In this document: piece by piece, positions 7,939 to 12,998 of the stretch | Position numbering within the stretch: the stretch's first letter is position 1 | Layout of the letters: every line of letters starts with the position of its first letter | From: a virus | IMG/VR virus record: IMGVR_UViG_3300036406_001194 | Location: 1 to 20,705 of that record | Length of the DNA: 20,705 nt | Direction: 5' to 3' (one strand) | Notes under the pieces: model-generated | Database searches by the model: none | Told to the model about the DNA's origin: nothing | The model's input: only the letters and a program-made list of their open reading frames with translations | Translations under genes and position numbers: made by a program

Positions 7939-7960
7939 GGAGGTGGTGTCCTACCCCTCC
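7939..7960 (-). other. Strong GC-rich hairpin in the leader of the VRR-NUC gene
   Basis: In the gap between two leftward genes, GGAGG (7939-7943) pairs with CCTCC (7956-7960) and GGT (7945-7947) with ACC (7953-7955). One base is bulged and the loop has five bases. In the leftward mRNA this eight-pair stem sits about 25 bases before the VRR-NUC start codon. It may shape translation or processing of that message, or end part of the transcripts. There is no T-run after it, so it is not a standard terminator. Confidence 0.5.
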
Positions 7961-7962
7961 AT

Positions 7963-8007
7963 ATCCGTCCGAAGAGGTCATTGAACACGGATGCTCTTTG
8001 ACCTCTT
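7963..8007 (-). other. Possible H-type pseudoknot or hairpin after the metallopeptidase gene
   Basis: AAGAGGTCA (7972-7980) pairs perfectly with TGACCTCTT (7999-8007). The 18-base loop contains ACGGAT (7987-7992), which is complementary to ATCCGT (7963-7968) outside the stem. The order of the four segments is that of a pseudoknot. The 9-pair stem starts four bases after the stop of the metallopeptidase gene at 8011. It could protect the upstream message's 3' end or reduce read-through. Stem: seen directly. Pseudoknot: inference from a 6-base match that could be chance. Confidence 0.4.
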
Positions 8008-8010
8008 TAA

Positions 8011-8445
8011 TTAACCATAAATTTCTTGAATAACCCTAGCAAAGATTGACGACGAAAGATAGGGCACAGTTTTAAGATTAAACTCCGTGACTCGATTACC
8101 ATTGTGGGAATACCCACATAAATGTGTGGCTTCGTGGAAAATTGTTTCTACTCGGTCAATATAAGGCAAATATAGCTTTCTAGTATTCAGATAAATTGTA
8201 GTCCCTTCAGCATATCCGATTGCCTTAGAGAATGGATTGATTGATTTATAAGGAACAATCTTAATATCTAAATGATCCATTATGCTTGGAAGTCTATGGG
8301 CAACAACACTAGGAGAGTCATCAGTAAAATTAAAATTAGACACATTTCTCAGTCTATTTAGAAACTCTTCATCTCGGTAGTGCTTCATTACAATAGATGC
8401 TGCATGTCTGGTGTTTTGATCGTTTACTTCACAATATATTTTCAT
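8011..8445 (-). CDS. Metallopeptidase with metzincin motif (HExxHxxGxxH)
   Basis: A 144-residue cytoplasmic protein with HEATHLCGYSH at residues 104-114. His104, His108 and His114 are the predicted zinc ligands, Glu105 the catalytic base and Gly111 the turn residue. The upstream strand TTIYLNTRKLYL fits the edge strand before the active helix. A downstream methionine for a Met-turn is not evident, so fold assignment stays open. There is no signal peptide. The first 50 residues are charged with no recognised domain. Its location inside a DNA-recombination operon suggests action on a host or phage cytoplasmic protein. Start at ATG 8445 with GGAA upstream. Confidence 0.7.
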   Translation of the reverse strand: MKIYCEVNDQNTRHAASIVMKHYRDEEFLNRLRNVSNFNFTDDSPSVVAHRLPSIMDHLDIKIVPYKSINPFSKAIGYAEGTTIYLNTRKLYLPYIDRVETIFHEATHLCGYSHNGNRVTEFNLKTVPYLSSSIFARVIQEIYG

Positions 8446-8446
8446 T

Positions 8447-8527
8447 CTACATTCCTATCGGCGTATGCCAGGCCACTATGATTGAAAAAATAAGCATAAT
8501 AATAAAATATAGAATCATGAATCTCAT
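8447..8527 (-). CDS. Tiny membrane peptide (26 residues)
   Basis: Between two leftward genes a 26-codon ORF fills the whole gap: its ATG overlaps the stop of the preceding gene (ATGA at 8524-8527) and its TAG ends two bases before the next ATG. The product is almost wholly hydrophobic (FMILYFIIMLIFSIIVAW), enough for one membrane pass. It follows another one-pass protein (8524-8682), so the pair may act together at the inner membrane. Overlap geometry and lack of other content support it; no homologue is recognised. Confidence 0.45.
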   Translation of the reverse strand: MRFMILYFIIMLIFSIIVAWHTPIGM

Positions 8528-8682
8528 TCTGCTCTCACTATTCTGAGGCATTGCTGAAGCTTCATATTAGCGTGAATCCTATCAAAGTGAGCAGACTCAA
8601 CACCATCTTTAAACCCTATATGCTTTCCAGACTCATATCCAAGCCAGAAAACACCAATAAAAACCCCAATCTTAAAATACAT
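8524..8682 (-). CDS. Small single-pass membrane protein
   Basis: A 52-residue protein: YFKIGVFIGVFWLGYESG forms one membrane segment at the N-terminus, followed by a polar tail (KHIGFKDGVES, then a cysteine near QQCLR). I chose the ATG at 8682, which overlaps the end of the upstream gene by 11 bases and has AAGG nine bases upstream. A TTG at 8712 is possible but would put ten polar residues before the membrane segment. The function is unknown. The Nin-Cout or Nout-Cin orientation cannot be fixed. Confidence 0.6.
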   Translation of the reverse strand: MYFKIGVFIGVFWLGYESGKHIGFKDGVESAHFDRIHANMKLQQCLRIVRAE

Positions 8683-9043
8683 ACTTAATTGCCTTATCTG
8701 GATCTTGTTCAAGAATCAAATCTGAATTGAATGGTCTGCACAGTGGCTTGCCTGACGTTGATATACCAACATATGACCAGTCTGATTCGTCTTCAATCAT
8801 AACAAACAAAGAACCCACATAGGAGGATGATTGCATTAGATCCCTGATAGTTTTTGGGTCGTTCTCACGATGCTTAAAGGCAAATGTCTCAATTAATGCT
8901 GGAACGATATACACAGGCACTTGGCGCATCGAGAACAGAAAATCTCTGATTTCTGTTGATGTTGTTCGAAAGCTAGTTAAAAGCTCCGAGAATTGGTTTG
9001 GATTTTCTTGAATTTCTTTTGCTAGATGGTGAAGCGTTTTCAT
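8672..9043 (-). CDS. Hypothetical phage protein
   Basis: A 123-residue cytoplasmic protein. The start is the ATG at 9043, preceded by AAAGGGG, which is better than the upstream TTG/ATG choices deep inside the exonuclease gene. It still overlaps the exonuclease 3' end by 71 bases. Residues 1-45 are helical (MKTLHHLAKEIQENPNQF), then SMRQVPVYIVPALIETFAFK, and the second half has a strand-rich pattern (GSLFVMIEDESDWSYVGIS). No known family was recognised. Its neighbours, a DnaQ-type exonuclease and small membrane proteins, give no firm hint. Confidence 0.65.
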   Translation of the reverse strand: MKTLHHLAKEIQENPNQFSELLTSFRTTSTEIRDFLFSMRQVPVYIVPALIETFAFKHRENDPKTIRDLMQSSSYVGSLFVMIEDESDWSYVGISTSGKPLCRPFNSDLILEQDPDKAIKYVF

Positions 9044-9617
9044 TAATACCCCTTTCGTAGTTATAAATTTCTTCCCTATTTGTATGTGGAAGAAGTTGTT
9101 TAATAATCTCAACTGTGGCCCGACAATCTGATTCAGCATCATGATGAGTTAATCGAATCCCAAGTTGTTTACAAATATTATCGAGCGAATGCCCATCAAA
9201 TGTAAAGCGATTTTGTGTCTTAGCAAGTGAATGACTTGAATATGGTTTAAGCTTATTGATTGTCCAATAAGCCGCATCACCCATGTTAAGCATGTTCATT
9301 CTAAGTACCGCATAGTCATAAGGGACGATCTTCCCATACATCTTAGAGTTTGAATGACACCAAATCTCAGATGCGCCGGATAAGTTAATCCAATCGACTA
9401 AACTCTGATAAACTTCACTAAACTTCTTATACTTTGATGCCTGTCTTCGAGTGATTCCATGAATTTGCTTGGCTTCATCTGACCACAAAAAGGGATTGCA
9501 TTGTATTAACCTAGTATCAACTACGTTAAACTTATCATCTAAGAGACAAAAGAATCCTGTGATAATCTCAGCATCAAAGACATTGAGGCCCGTGGTTTCT
9601 AGGTCAAAAACTATCAA
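8973..9617 (-). CDS. DnaQ-like 3'-5' exonuclease (DEDDh)
   Basis: A 214-residue exonuclease of the DEDDh group (DnaQ epsilon, RNase T, oligoribonuclease relatives), which removes nucleotides from 3' ends using two metal ions. Seen: Exo I motif FDLETTG with Asp5 and Glu7, Exo II with Asp101 in VPYDYAVL, and Exo III HDAESDCRA with His159 and Asp164. The C-terminal 35 residues are a basic, serine-rich tail (SSKRNSRKSK) that may bind DNA. It starts at TTG 9617, overlapping the ssb stop (TTGA), with AAGGA upstream, so it is coupled to ssb. Likely trims DNA ends during phage replication or recombination. Confidence 0.87.
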   Translation of the reverse strand: MIVFDLETTGLNVFDAEIITGFFCLLDDKFNVVDTRLIQCNPFLWSDEAKQIHGITRRQASKYKKFSEVYQSLVDWINLSGASEIWCHSNSKMYGKIVPYDYAVLRMNMLNMGDAAYWTINKLKPYSSHSLAKTQNRFTFDGHSLDNICKQLGIRLTHHDAESDCRATVEIIKQLLPHTNREEIYNYERGINENASPSSKRNSRKSKPILGAFN

Positions 9618-9928
9618 GCCACTTCCTTATTGCCTAAGAAGCTGAATTGCTCAACGATAAACTGGAACCTATCAACTCCATTCTGATCCTTGTAAGTATC
9701 AATCTGGCAATCAAGATAAACTAATTTACCTTCAGTTACATATTTGCCAAGGATTTCAGCACTAGAGGCATATGCAACAATGGGAAGGAAAGAAACTTTA
9801 TCTTTGCCATCCTTCTGAGGGCGCCAGACTCTCAGAGAAAACTTGAGCATGGCCTTACCTGTTTTGGTTTGTTTCATTTCTAGATTGTACGCAGCTCCGA
9901 GAAGAGTTGCCTTACTTACAGCGATCAT
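9614..9928 (-). CDS. ssb: Single-stranded DNA-binding protein
   Basis: A 104-residue OB-fold protein. The pattern matches bacterial-type SSB: an N-terminal strand with SKATLLG, then TGKAMLKFSLRVW, a charged loop, FLPIVAYASSAEILGKYVTEG, and KLVYLDCQIDTYKD-NG-DRFQFIVEQF for the final strands. It is shorter than host SSBs and lacks the acidic C-terminal tail that recruits host proteins, ending in NKEVA. It would coat ssDNA for ERF-mediated annealing. Start ATG at 9928 has AAGGG nine bases upstream; the hexamer array lies 22 bases further upstream. Its stop overlaps the exonuclease start. Confidence 0.88.
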   Translation of the reverse strand: MIAVSKATLLGAAYNLEMKQTKTGKAMLKFSLRVWRPQKDGKDKVSFLPIVAYASSAEILGKYVTEGKLVYLDCQIDTYKDQNGVDRFQFIVEQFSFLGNKEVA

Positions 9929-9944
9929 ATAAACCCTTTTATTG

Positions 9945-10100
9945 TTATTTAGACCAAGACACAGACCCAGACCAAGACCTAGACCCAGACCCAGACCTAG
10001 ACCAAGACCTAGACCCAGACCAAGACCTAGACCAAGACCAAGACCAAGACCTAGACCCAGACCCAGACCCAGACCATTTTTGTTTTTTTCCTCTAATCAT
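9945..10100 (-). CDS. Possible 51-residue Trp/Gly/Arg-Ser repeat peptide
   Basis: Across the hexamer array on the leftward strand, an ATG at 10100 overlaps the stop of the Sm-like gene (ATGA at 10097-10100) and reads MIRGKKQK, then 21 dipeptides ending in Ser (WS, GS or RS; one unit gives VS), then Lys and TAA. The overlap geometry is that of every real gene pair in this operon, but the ribosome site is poor and the peptide is pure repeat. It may be real, a leader peptide, or chance. Confidence 0.25.
   Translation of the reverse strand: MIRGKKQKWSGSGSGSRSWSWSWSRSWSGSRSWSRSGSGSRSWSGSVSWSK
9951..10076. repeat. Hexanucleotide tandem array, 21 units of AGACCN
   Basis: Twenty-one head-to-tail 6-base units on the plus strand, each AGACC followed by A, C or T (never G); the second unit alone has a different fifth base. 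The units are unbroken. On the leftward (message) strand it reads NGGTCT and is rich in GG and GGG. The array lies between the Sm-like gene and ssb, 22 bases before the ssb ATG. In frame GGT-CTN it stays open into ssb, but no start codon other than CTG is present. Possible roles include a binding-site array, a structured leader with G-quadruplex potential, or a slippage-driven length switch. Confidence 0.97.
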
Positions 10101-10363
10101 TTTAATTCACCAAAACTTTCAATGCAGTTTTTTTGGATGTAAAACGCTGGCACATTAAGACTTTGTTCGTCCTTGTATTTCTTCTCGGTAAATGCTCCTG
10201 TCTCATAAACAATAGCAGGATTACTTATCAAGACGCATGTTTCACTGACACCGATAAGTTCACCAACATAAATGTAATTAAGACAAAAGAAAGTTACTCG
10301 TTTACCCATAAGTTTTAGCATACCTTCATTTTCGACTTCAGTTACTTGTACAACCTTTTTCAT
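10097..10363 (-). CDS. Phage Sm-like beta-barrel protein (hypothetical)
   Basis: An 88-residue protein with the pattern of a common small phage family: a first strand block (KRVTFFCLNYIYVGELIGVS), then a strand with CVLISNPAIVYETG, a variable loop (KKYKDEQSLNV) and a closing strand ending in the acidic/aromatic segment FYIQKNCIESFG. In other phages this layout (t-htG-l-vtd-elvL-daawi-dtGr then a final beta strand) is predicted to be an Sm/LSm-like fold. It lies between ERF and ssb, so it probably takes part in early DNA or RNA handling. Start ATG at 10363 with AAAGGA. Function not known. Confidence 0.6.
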   Translation of the reverse strand: MKKVVQVTEVENEGMLKLMGKRVTFFCLNYIYVGELIGVSETCVLISNPAIVYETGAFTEKKYKDEQSLNVPAFYIQKNCIESFGELK

Positions 10364-10365
10364 GT

Positions 10366-10938
10366 TTAGTTCCTTTTATTATTTTGAGCAATCAACTCTG
10401 ATGCTTCTTGTTTAGATATGTCGTCATTAAACTTAACACCCATCTTCTTAAGCGCATTCTTCTGAGCATCGGAAGCAAGTCCTACCATTGGTCTCTGCTG
10501 GCCAATGCCATCAACCTGAAATGTAGGCTTAGGCTGTTCTGGCTTTTTAGGAAGTGAAATTTCAGGGCGAGAAACTGAATTTCCATCATCATCTTCTTCA
10601 GTTGTTGAGATTCCCAATAAGGCTTGAAGTTGATAACGCTTGTAATATGTAATAAGCGAGCCGAATTTCTGTGGATCAGGGTTATGAGGAAGAATCATTT
10701 CCGATGTAATCTCTTCTCCAGTGGTATGAATGATCTTGGTGATTAAAATTGTCTTATCACCGTCAACACGCATGGACTGAATCAGAGCAAGATCAACACT
10801 GGCTAGGAGTGGTCTTACAGCATCTAGGATTCCAGACAGGGTTAAATAATCAGATTTAAAAAATGGATTCTGAGCGTCTTTGGCGATTGGTTTTAGGTTG
10901 GCGTGAAACTTTACGAGTGATTGGTTTAAGTTCTTCAT
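10366..10938 (-). CDS. ERF-family single-strand annealing recombinase
   Basis: A 190-residue member of the ERF superfamily, which anneals complementary single strands during phage recombination. Diagnostic segments: AQNPFFKSDYLTLSGILDAV (about 22-41), then VDLALIQSM, and the family hallmark QKFGSLITYYKRYQLQALLG near 90-109, followed by the acidic EEDDDGN. The C-terminal 50 residues form a second small helical part (SDAQKNALKKMGVKFNDDI) resembling the C-terminal extension often seen in phage ERF proteins. Neighbours ssb and the exonuclease complete a recombination module. Start ATG at 10938 has GGAG upstream and overlaps the zinc-ribbon gene by 83 bases. Confidence 0.9.
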   Translation of the reverse strand: MKNLNQSLVKFHANLKPIAKDAQNPFFKSDYLTLSGILDAVRPLLASVDLALIQSMRVDGDKTILITKIIHTTGEEITSEMILPHNPDPQKFGSLITYYKRYQLQALLGISTTEEDDDGNSVSRPEISLPKKPEQPKPTFQVDGIGQQRPMVGLASDAQKNALKKMGVKFNDDISKQEASELIAQNNKRN

Positions 10939-11074
10939 TTAATAACTCCATTGCTCTGTCGAGCGGTTTAGTAATTGATCTGCATTTGCATTTCGTTTGA
11001 GAAACTACTTCGTCGTCTTTGTAAAGTAAATCAAATTCTGAGCGACATTTAGGACATATTAAGATTTCTTGCAT
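10856..11074 (-). CDS. Small zinc-ribbon-like protein
   Basis: A 72-residue protein with two cysteine knuckles: CPKC at residues 7-10 and CKC at 29-31, spaced as a zinc ribbon. Its second half is a basic helix (DRAMELLNEELKPITRK) ending in an arginine-rich tail (RQPKTNRQRR). The 3' 83 bases overlap the ERF gene in another frame, and the 5' end overlaps the upstream gene by 16 bases. The ribosome site is weak (ATAAGA), so translation probably depends on coupling. Role unknown; nucleic-acid binding is likely from charge and zinc motif. Confidence 0.62.
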   Translation of the reverse strand: MQEILICPKCRSEFDLLYKDDEVVSQTKCKCRSITKPLDRAMELLNEELKPITRKVSRQPKTNRQRRSESIF

Positions 11075-11406
11075 TTTGTAATCTTATTAGCATTGTTATT
11101 AATTTTTACAATCTCAATTATTTCAGAAAATCTTTTTGTCATCATGTCACCATGAGAATTTTTAGTAAAAATAAGATCATTGTTGGGGCCGACAAAATCC
11201 AAGGTTAGCCAATTATTGCAAACTGTGAATTTAGAAAAGTATTTATAGGCAATCCATCCTATCCAATAATCACGAAATGTTTCATTTTCACGTTGTTCTT
11301 TTGTTGGATAGCAACGACCATTTAAAAAAAATCTAATTGTCTTTTGAAGATGAAAAACCAACGACCTAAGAATTACAAAAAAATAAATTTTTAAGACATC
11401 ATTCAT
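11059..11406 (-). CDS. Hypothetical early protein (first gene of leftward operon)
   Basis: A 115-residue protein with no recognised domain. It starts with an uncharged run containing hydrophobic and aromatic residues (YFFVILRSLVFHLQ), then a polar part with RCYPTKEQREN, DYWIGWIAYKYF and SKFTVCNNW, and a basic, asparagine-rich end. The first segment could be a membrane-associated helix. It has a strong ribosome site (AAAGGGG) and is the first gene downstream of the divergent promoter region, so it should be made early and in quantity. First-position phage early genes often act on the host, but nothing here shows a function. Confidence 0.6.
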   Translation of the reverse strand: MNDVLKIYFFVILRSLVFHLQKTIRFFLNGRCYPTKEQRENETFRDYWIGWIAYKYFSKFTVCNNWLTLDFVGPNNDLIFTKNSHGDMMTKRFSEIIEIVKINNNANKITKCKKS

Positions 11407-11416
11407 TTAATACCCC

Positions 11417-11446
11417 TTTGGTTTAGTAGACCAAAACCATACTAAA
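11417..11446. promoter_or_regulatory. Operator-like palindromes overlapping the leftward promoter
   Basis: Two overlapping dyads. TTTGGT-7-ACCAAA (11417-11435, centre at G11426) is nearly a perfect 19-base palindrome, and TTTAGTA-11-TACTAAA (11422-11446) is a perfect inverted repeat. A third TTTAGTA is at 11494-11500 and a near copy (ATTAGTA) at 11521-11527. The first dyad also overlaps the ribosome site of the leftward gene at 11406, so it could act as a DNA operator or as an RNA hairpin. The XRE repressor at 14897 is an obvious candidate binder. Confidence 0.6.
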
Positions 11447-11464
11447 ATAATCTTAATAAGTAAA
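11436..11464 (-). promoter_or_regulatory. Candidate leftward early promoter
   Basis: On the minus strand TTTACT (-35, plus-strand 11459-11464) and TATGGT (-10, 11436-11441) are separated by exactly 17 bases. Each matches four of six sigma-70 consensus bases. The predicted RNA start is near 11429, about 20 bases before the ATG at 11406. The TTTAGTA inverted repeat covers the -10. Assigned from sequence pattern only. Confidence 0.45.
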
Positions 11465-11496
11465 CAAAAACCAAGCAGATAGGTAAATAATAATTT

Positions 11497-11531
11497 AGTA
11501 CGATATTAAGACAGTTCCATATTAGTACTGT
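11497..11531. promoter_or_regulatory. Second dyad group in the divergent region
   Basis: AGTAC (11497-11501) pairs with GTACT (11525-11529), and ACAGT (11511-11515) with ACTGT (11527-11531), with spacers of 23 and 11 bases. The inner pair is flanked by further imperfect symmetry (ATTAAG before, TTAATT after). These may be repressor or activator half-sites for the rightward promoter. Weak by themselves, but clustered with the TTTAGTA repeats in a short region. Confidence 0.4.
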
Positions 11532-11549
11532 TAATTCAGCATTTTAGGG

Positions 11550-11578
11550 TTTACATTTGCAATTTATTTGAGGATAAA
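11550..11578 (+). promoter_or_regulatory. Candidate rightward promoter (weak)
   Basis: TTTACA at 11550-11555 and GATAAA at 11573-11578 are 17 bases apart and match sigma-70 boxes at five and four positions. It would produce an RNA beginning near 11585 and a leader of about 124 bases. If correct, the 5' arm of the outer stem proposed for the leader (11573-11582) would not be in the transcript, so promoter and full leader fold exclude each other. Confidence 0.35.
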
Positions 11579-11694
11579 AACTTATCTTAAGCGATCGCAC
11601 CGCTACAAATATTTTATTCACAATGATGGGAAACCATCTTTCCTCTCTACCTGGGTGCGACTTTCCGAATGGATTGCCGGGTAGAGTTTTTATC
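11573..11694 (+). promoter_or_regulatory. Structured leader with terminator-like hairpin (attenuator candidate)
   Basis: Upstream of the rightward replication operon are four complementary pairs: GATAAAAACT (11573-11582) with AGTTTTTATC (11685-11694); TCGCACC (11595-11601) with GGTGCGA (11654-11660); GATGG-GAAA-CCATC (11625-11638, GNRA tetraloop); and CTCTACCTGG (11645-11654) with CCGGGTAGAG (11677-11686), ten pairs with one G-T wobble, followed at once by TTTTT (11687-11691). The last looks like an intrinsic terminator 17 bases before the start codon. Segment GGTGCGA lies at the edge of its loop, so pairing with TCGCACC would give a pseudoknot or compete with it. Attenuation or antitermination control is inferred. 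Confidence 0.55.
11645..11691 (+). terminator. Intrinsic-terminator-like hairpin in the leader
   Basis: A ten-pair stem (CTCTACCTGG / CCGGGTAGAG), a 22-base loop with an inner TCC-GAAT-GGA mini-stem, and five T residues directly after it. It lies before the gene at 11709 and not after a gene, so it would cut early transcription unless it is relieved. Reversed, no T-run follows, so it works rightward only. Confidence 0.55.
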
Positions 11695-11708
11695 TTGAGA
11701 GGTGATTT

Positions 11709-12482
11709 ATGGCATCGGGAAAAAAGAATTATTTTAGACATTCAAACACTGCATTTGATGATGAAAAAATACAAAAGTGCATAGAACTTTTAGGGTATGA
11801 GGGTTATGCCTATTATTTTATTCTTTTAGAAGTTTTGGCTAAACAGTGCGAAAATTCTTTCAAGAATCCTATAACAATTCACACACAAAGTTTACGAAAT
11901 GTTTGGAGAAAGCAGGATAAAAGTTGCATAAAAGTAGTAAAAAAGTTGGAAGAAAGTGGTCTCTTTGTTGCTACTTTTAGGGAAAGTTTTGTTGATTTCT
12001 ATATACCTAACCTATCAAAATATATGGGAAAATATGAAACCAAAATTCATTCAAATTCCCCTAATAAAAGAAAAGAAAAAGAAATAAAAGAAAAAGAAAG
12101 TAAAATAAAAGAAAATAAAGAAAATACTTCAGCCAAATCAGAAACATCGACAAGCGATGTTCGGGAGGTTTATAAAAGATCCTACTACCTGCGTTATGGA
12201 ATTTACCCAGTTTGGTCAGTAAAAGAAAATTCTTTAGCAAAAAAACTTGTTGCCAGTATTGGCCTAGATGAGGCAAAACAACTTGCAGAGTATTACCCAA
12301 ACTACAGGGATCGATTCCATGAACAGAAAAAACACCCATTTGCCCTACTTGTTTCGCAAGTCGATCAGGTTAGAGTTGCCAGTAATGGTAGAACAGCATT
12401 GCCTGACTATGGGAATCCGTACACCAAAAAACTTAAAGAACTTGAGCGTCTTGAAAAATTAAATGAGGTAAAAAATGTCTAA
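11709..12482 (+). CDS. Replisome organiser / DnaT-like replication initiation protein (DUF4373-like)
   Basis: A 257-residue protein. The N-terminal 110 residues (NYFRHSNTAFDDEKIQKCIE, LGYEGYAYYFILLEVLAKQC, then a helix set ending VDFYIPNL) match the Lin1244/Lin1753-like domain (DUF4373) found in phage replication organisers that bind origin DNA. Residues 118-150 are a low-complexity K/E linker from adenine-rich DNA. The C-terminal part (VYKRSYYLRYGIYPVW, then YYPNYRDRFHEQKKHPFALL) is like the DnaD/replication-protein C-terminal helical domain. SD GAGGTG. The stop overlaps the next gene by 8 bases. Likely works with the loader downstream and a host helicase. Confidence 0.75.
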   Translation: MASGKKNYFRHSNTAFDDEKIQKCIELLGYEGYAYYFILLEVLAKQCENSFKNPITIHTQSLRNVWRKQDKSCIKVVKKLEESGLFVATFRESFVDFYIPNLSKYMGKYETKIHSNSPNKRKEKEIKEKESKIKENKENTSAKSETSTSDVREVYKRSYYLRYGIYPVWSVKENSLAKKLVASIGLDEAKQLAEYYPNYRDRFHEQKKHPFALLVSQVDQVRVASNGRTALPDYGNPYTKKLKELERLEKLNEVKNV

Positions 12483-12981
12483 GGAAAAGCTATCAATGCA
12501 GCAAATAATTTATAATTTCGGATTGATGTTTAATCAGCAACCAACATCAGAAAGAATTGAAATTTATGCAGATGTATTGCTTCCGCTTGGTGAAGATGTT
12601 GTAAAGCTTGCGTTTGAAAGAATTATTCGATCAGGGTCGGCATTTTTTCCATCGGTAGCAGAAATCTATGAAGCAATAAATCCAAAAAAACCAGATGTGT
12701 CGGCCATAGTTGCAAATGAAATTATTAAACTCCTAAGAATTTATGGGCCTCATGCCGAACAAGATTTAATTAAAAATGCAAGTCCATTAGCGAAAAGCGT
12801 ATTGGTGCACATAGGCTCAACTGAGTCATTAAGAGCTTCAGAAAATACCGACATGATCAGGGCGCAGCTTGAAAGATTGGCAAAAAGTATTTCGCAGAAA
12901 ATGGAATATGAATCTAATCAGTCACAAAATGTTATTGATTTTAAATCACAGGGATTAAGAAAGAAAATCATGAATTTTTGA
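12475..12981 (+). CDS. G39P-like helicase loader
   Basis: A 168-residue protein. Residues 1-70 match the helical domain of phage SPP1 G39P and relatives (IEIYADVLLPLGEDVVKLAF, RIIRSGSAFFPSVAEIYEAI), which contact the replicative helicase and deliver it to an origin complex; the FFPSVAEI segment is the clearest. The remainder is helical with a basic C-terminus (SQGLRKKIMNF). It directly follows the organiser, overlapping it by eight bases, as do loader and organiser genes in SPP1-like phages. No Walker motif, so it is not a DnaC-type ATPase loader. Confidence 0.72.
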   Translation: MSKEKLSMQQIIYNFGLMFNQQPTSERIEIYADVLLPLGEDVVKLAFERIIRSGSAFFPSVAEIYEAINPKKPDVSAIVANEIIKLLRIYGPHAEQDLIKNASPLAKSVLVHIGSTESLRASENTDMIRAQLERLAKSISQKMEYESNQSQNVIDFKSQGLRKKIMNF

Positions 12982-12998
12982 CTTCCTTATACAAACCT

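Noticed and set aside
9951-10076. CRISPR array
   Set aside because: Units are 6 bases with no spacers.
9951-10076. Absence of G at the sixth base as avoidance of a GAGACC/GGTCTC restriction site
   Set aside because: GGTCTC occurs near 544 and GAGACC near 16215 in the same window, so the site is not avoided in general.
9907-10158. Two plus-strand ORFs through the hexamer array (Asp/Gln/Pro and Arg-Pro repeats)
   Set aside because: Both lie opposite the leftward operon, start without a ribosome site and consist almost only of repeat. They are shadows of the array.
11573-11694. tRNA gene or tRNA-like element in the leader (GGGTAGAG resembles a D-arm)
   Set aside because: No acceptor stem, no GTTCRA T-loop at the right place and no anticodon arm.
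11544-11741. Minus-strand 65-codon ORF across the leader region
   Set aside because: It runs through the terminator hairpin and the opposite gene start, has no ribosome site, and its composition does not look like the neighbouring proteins.
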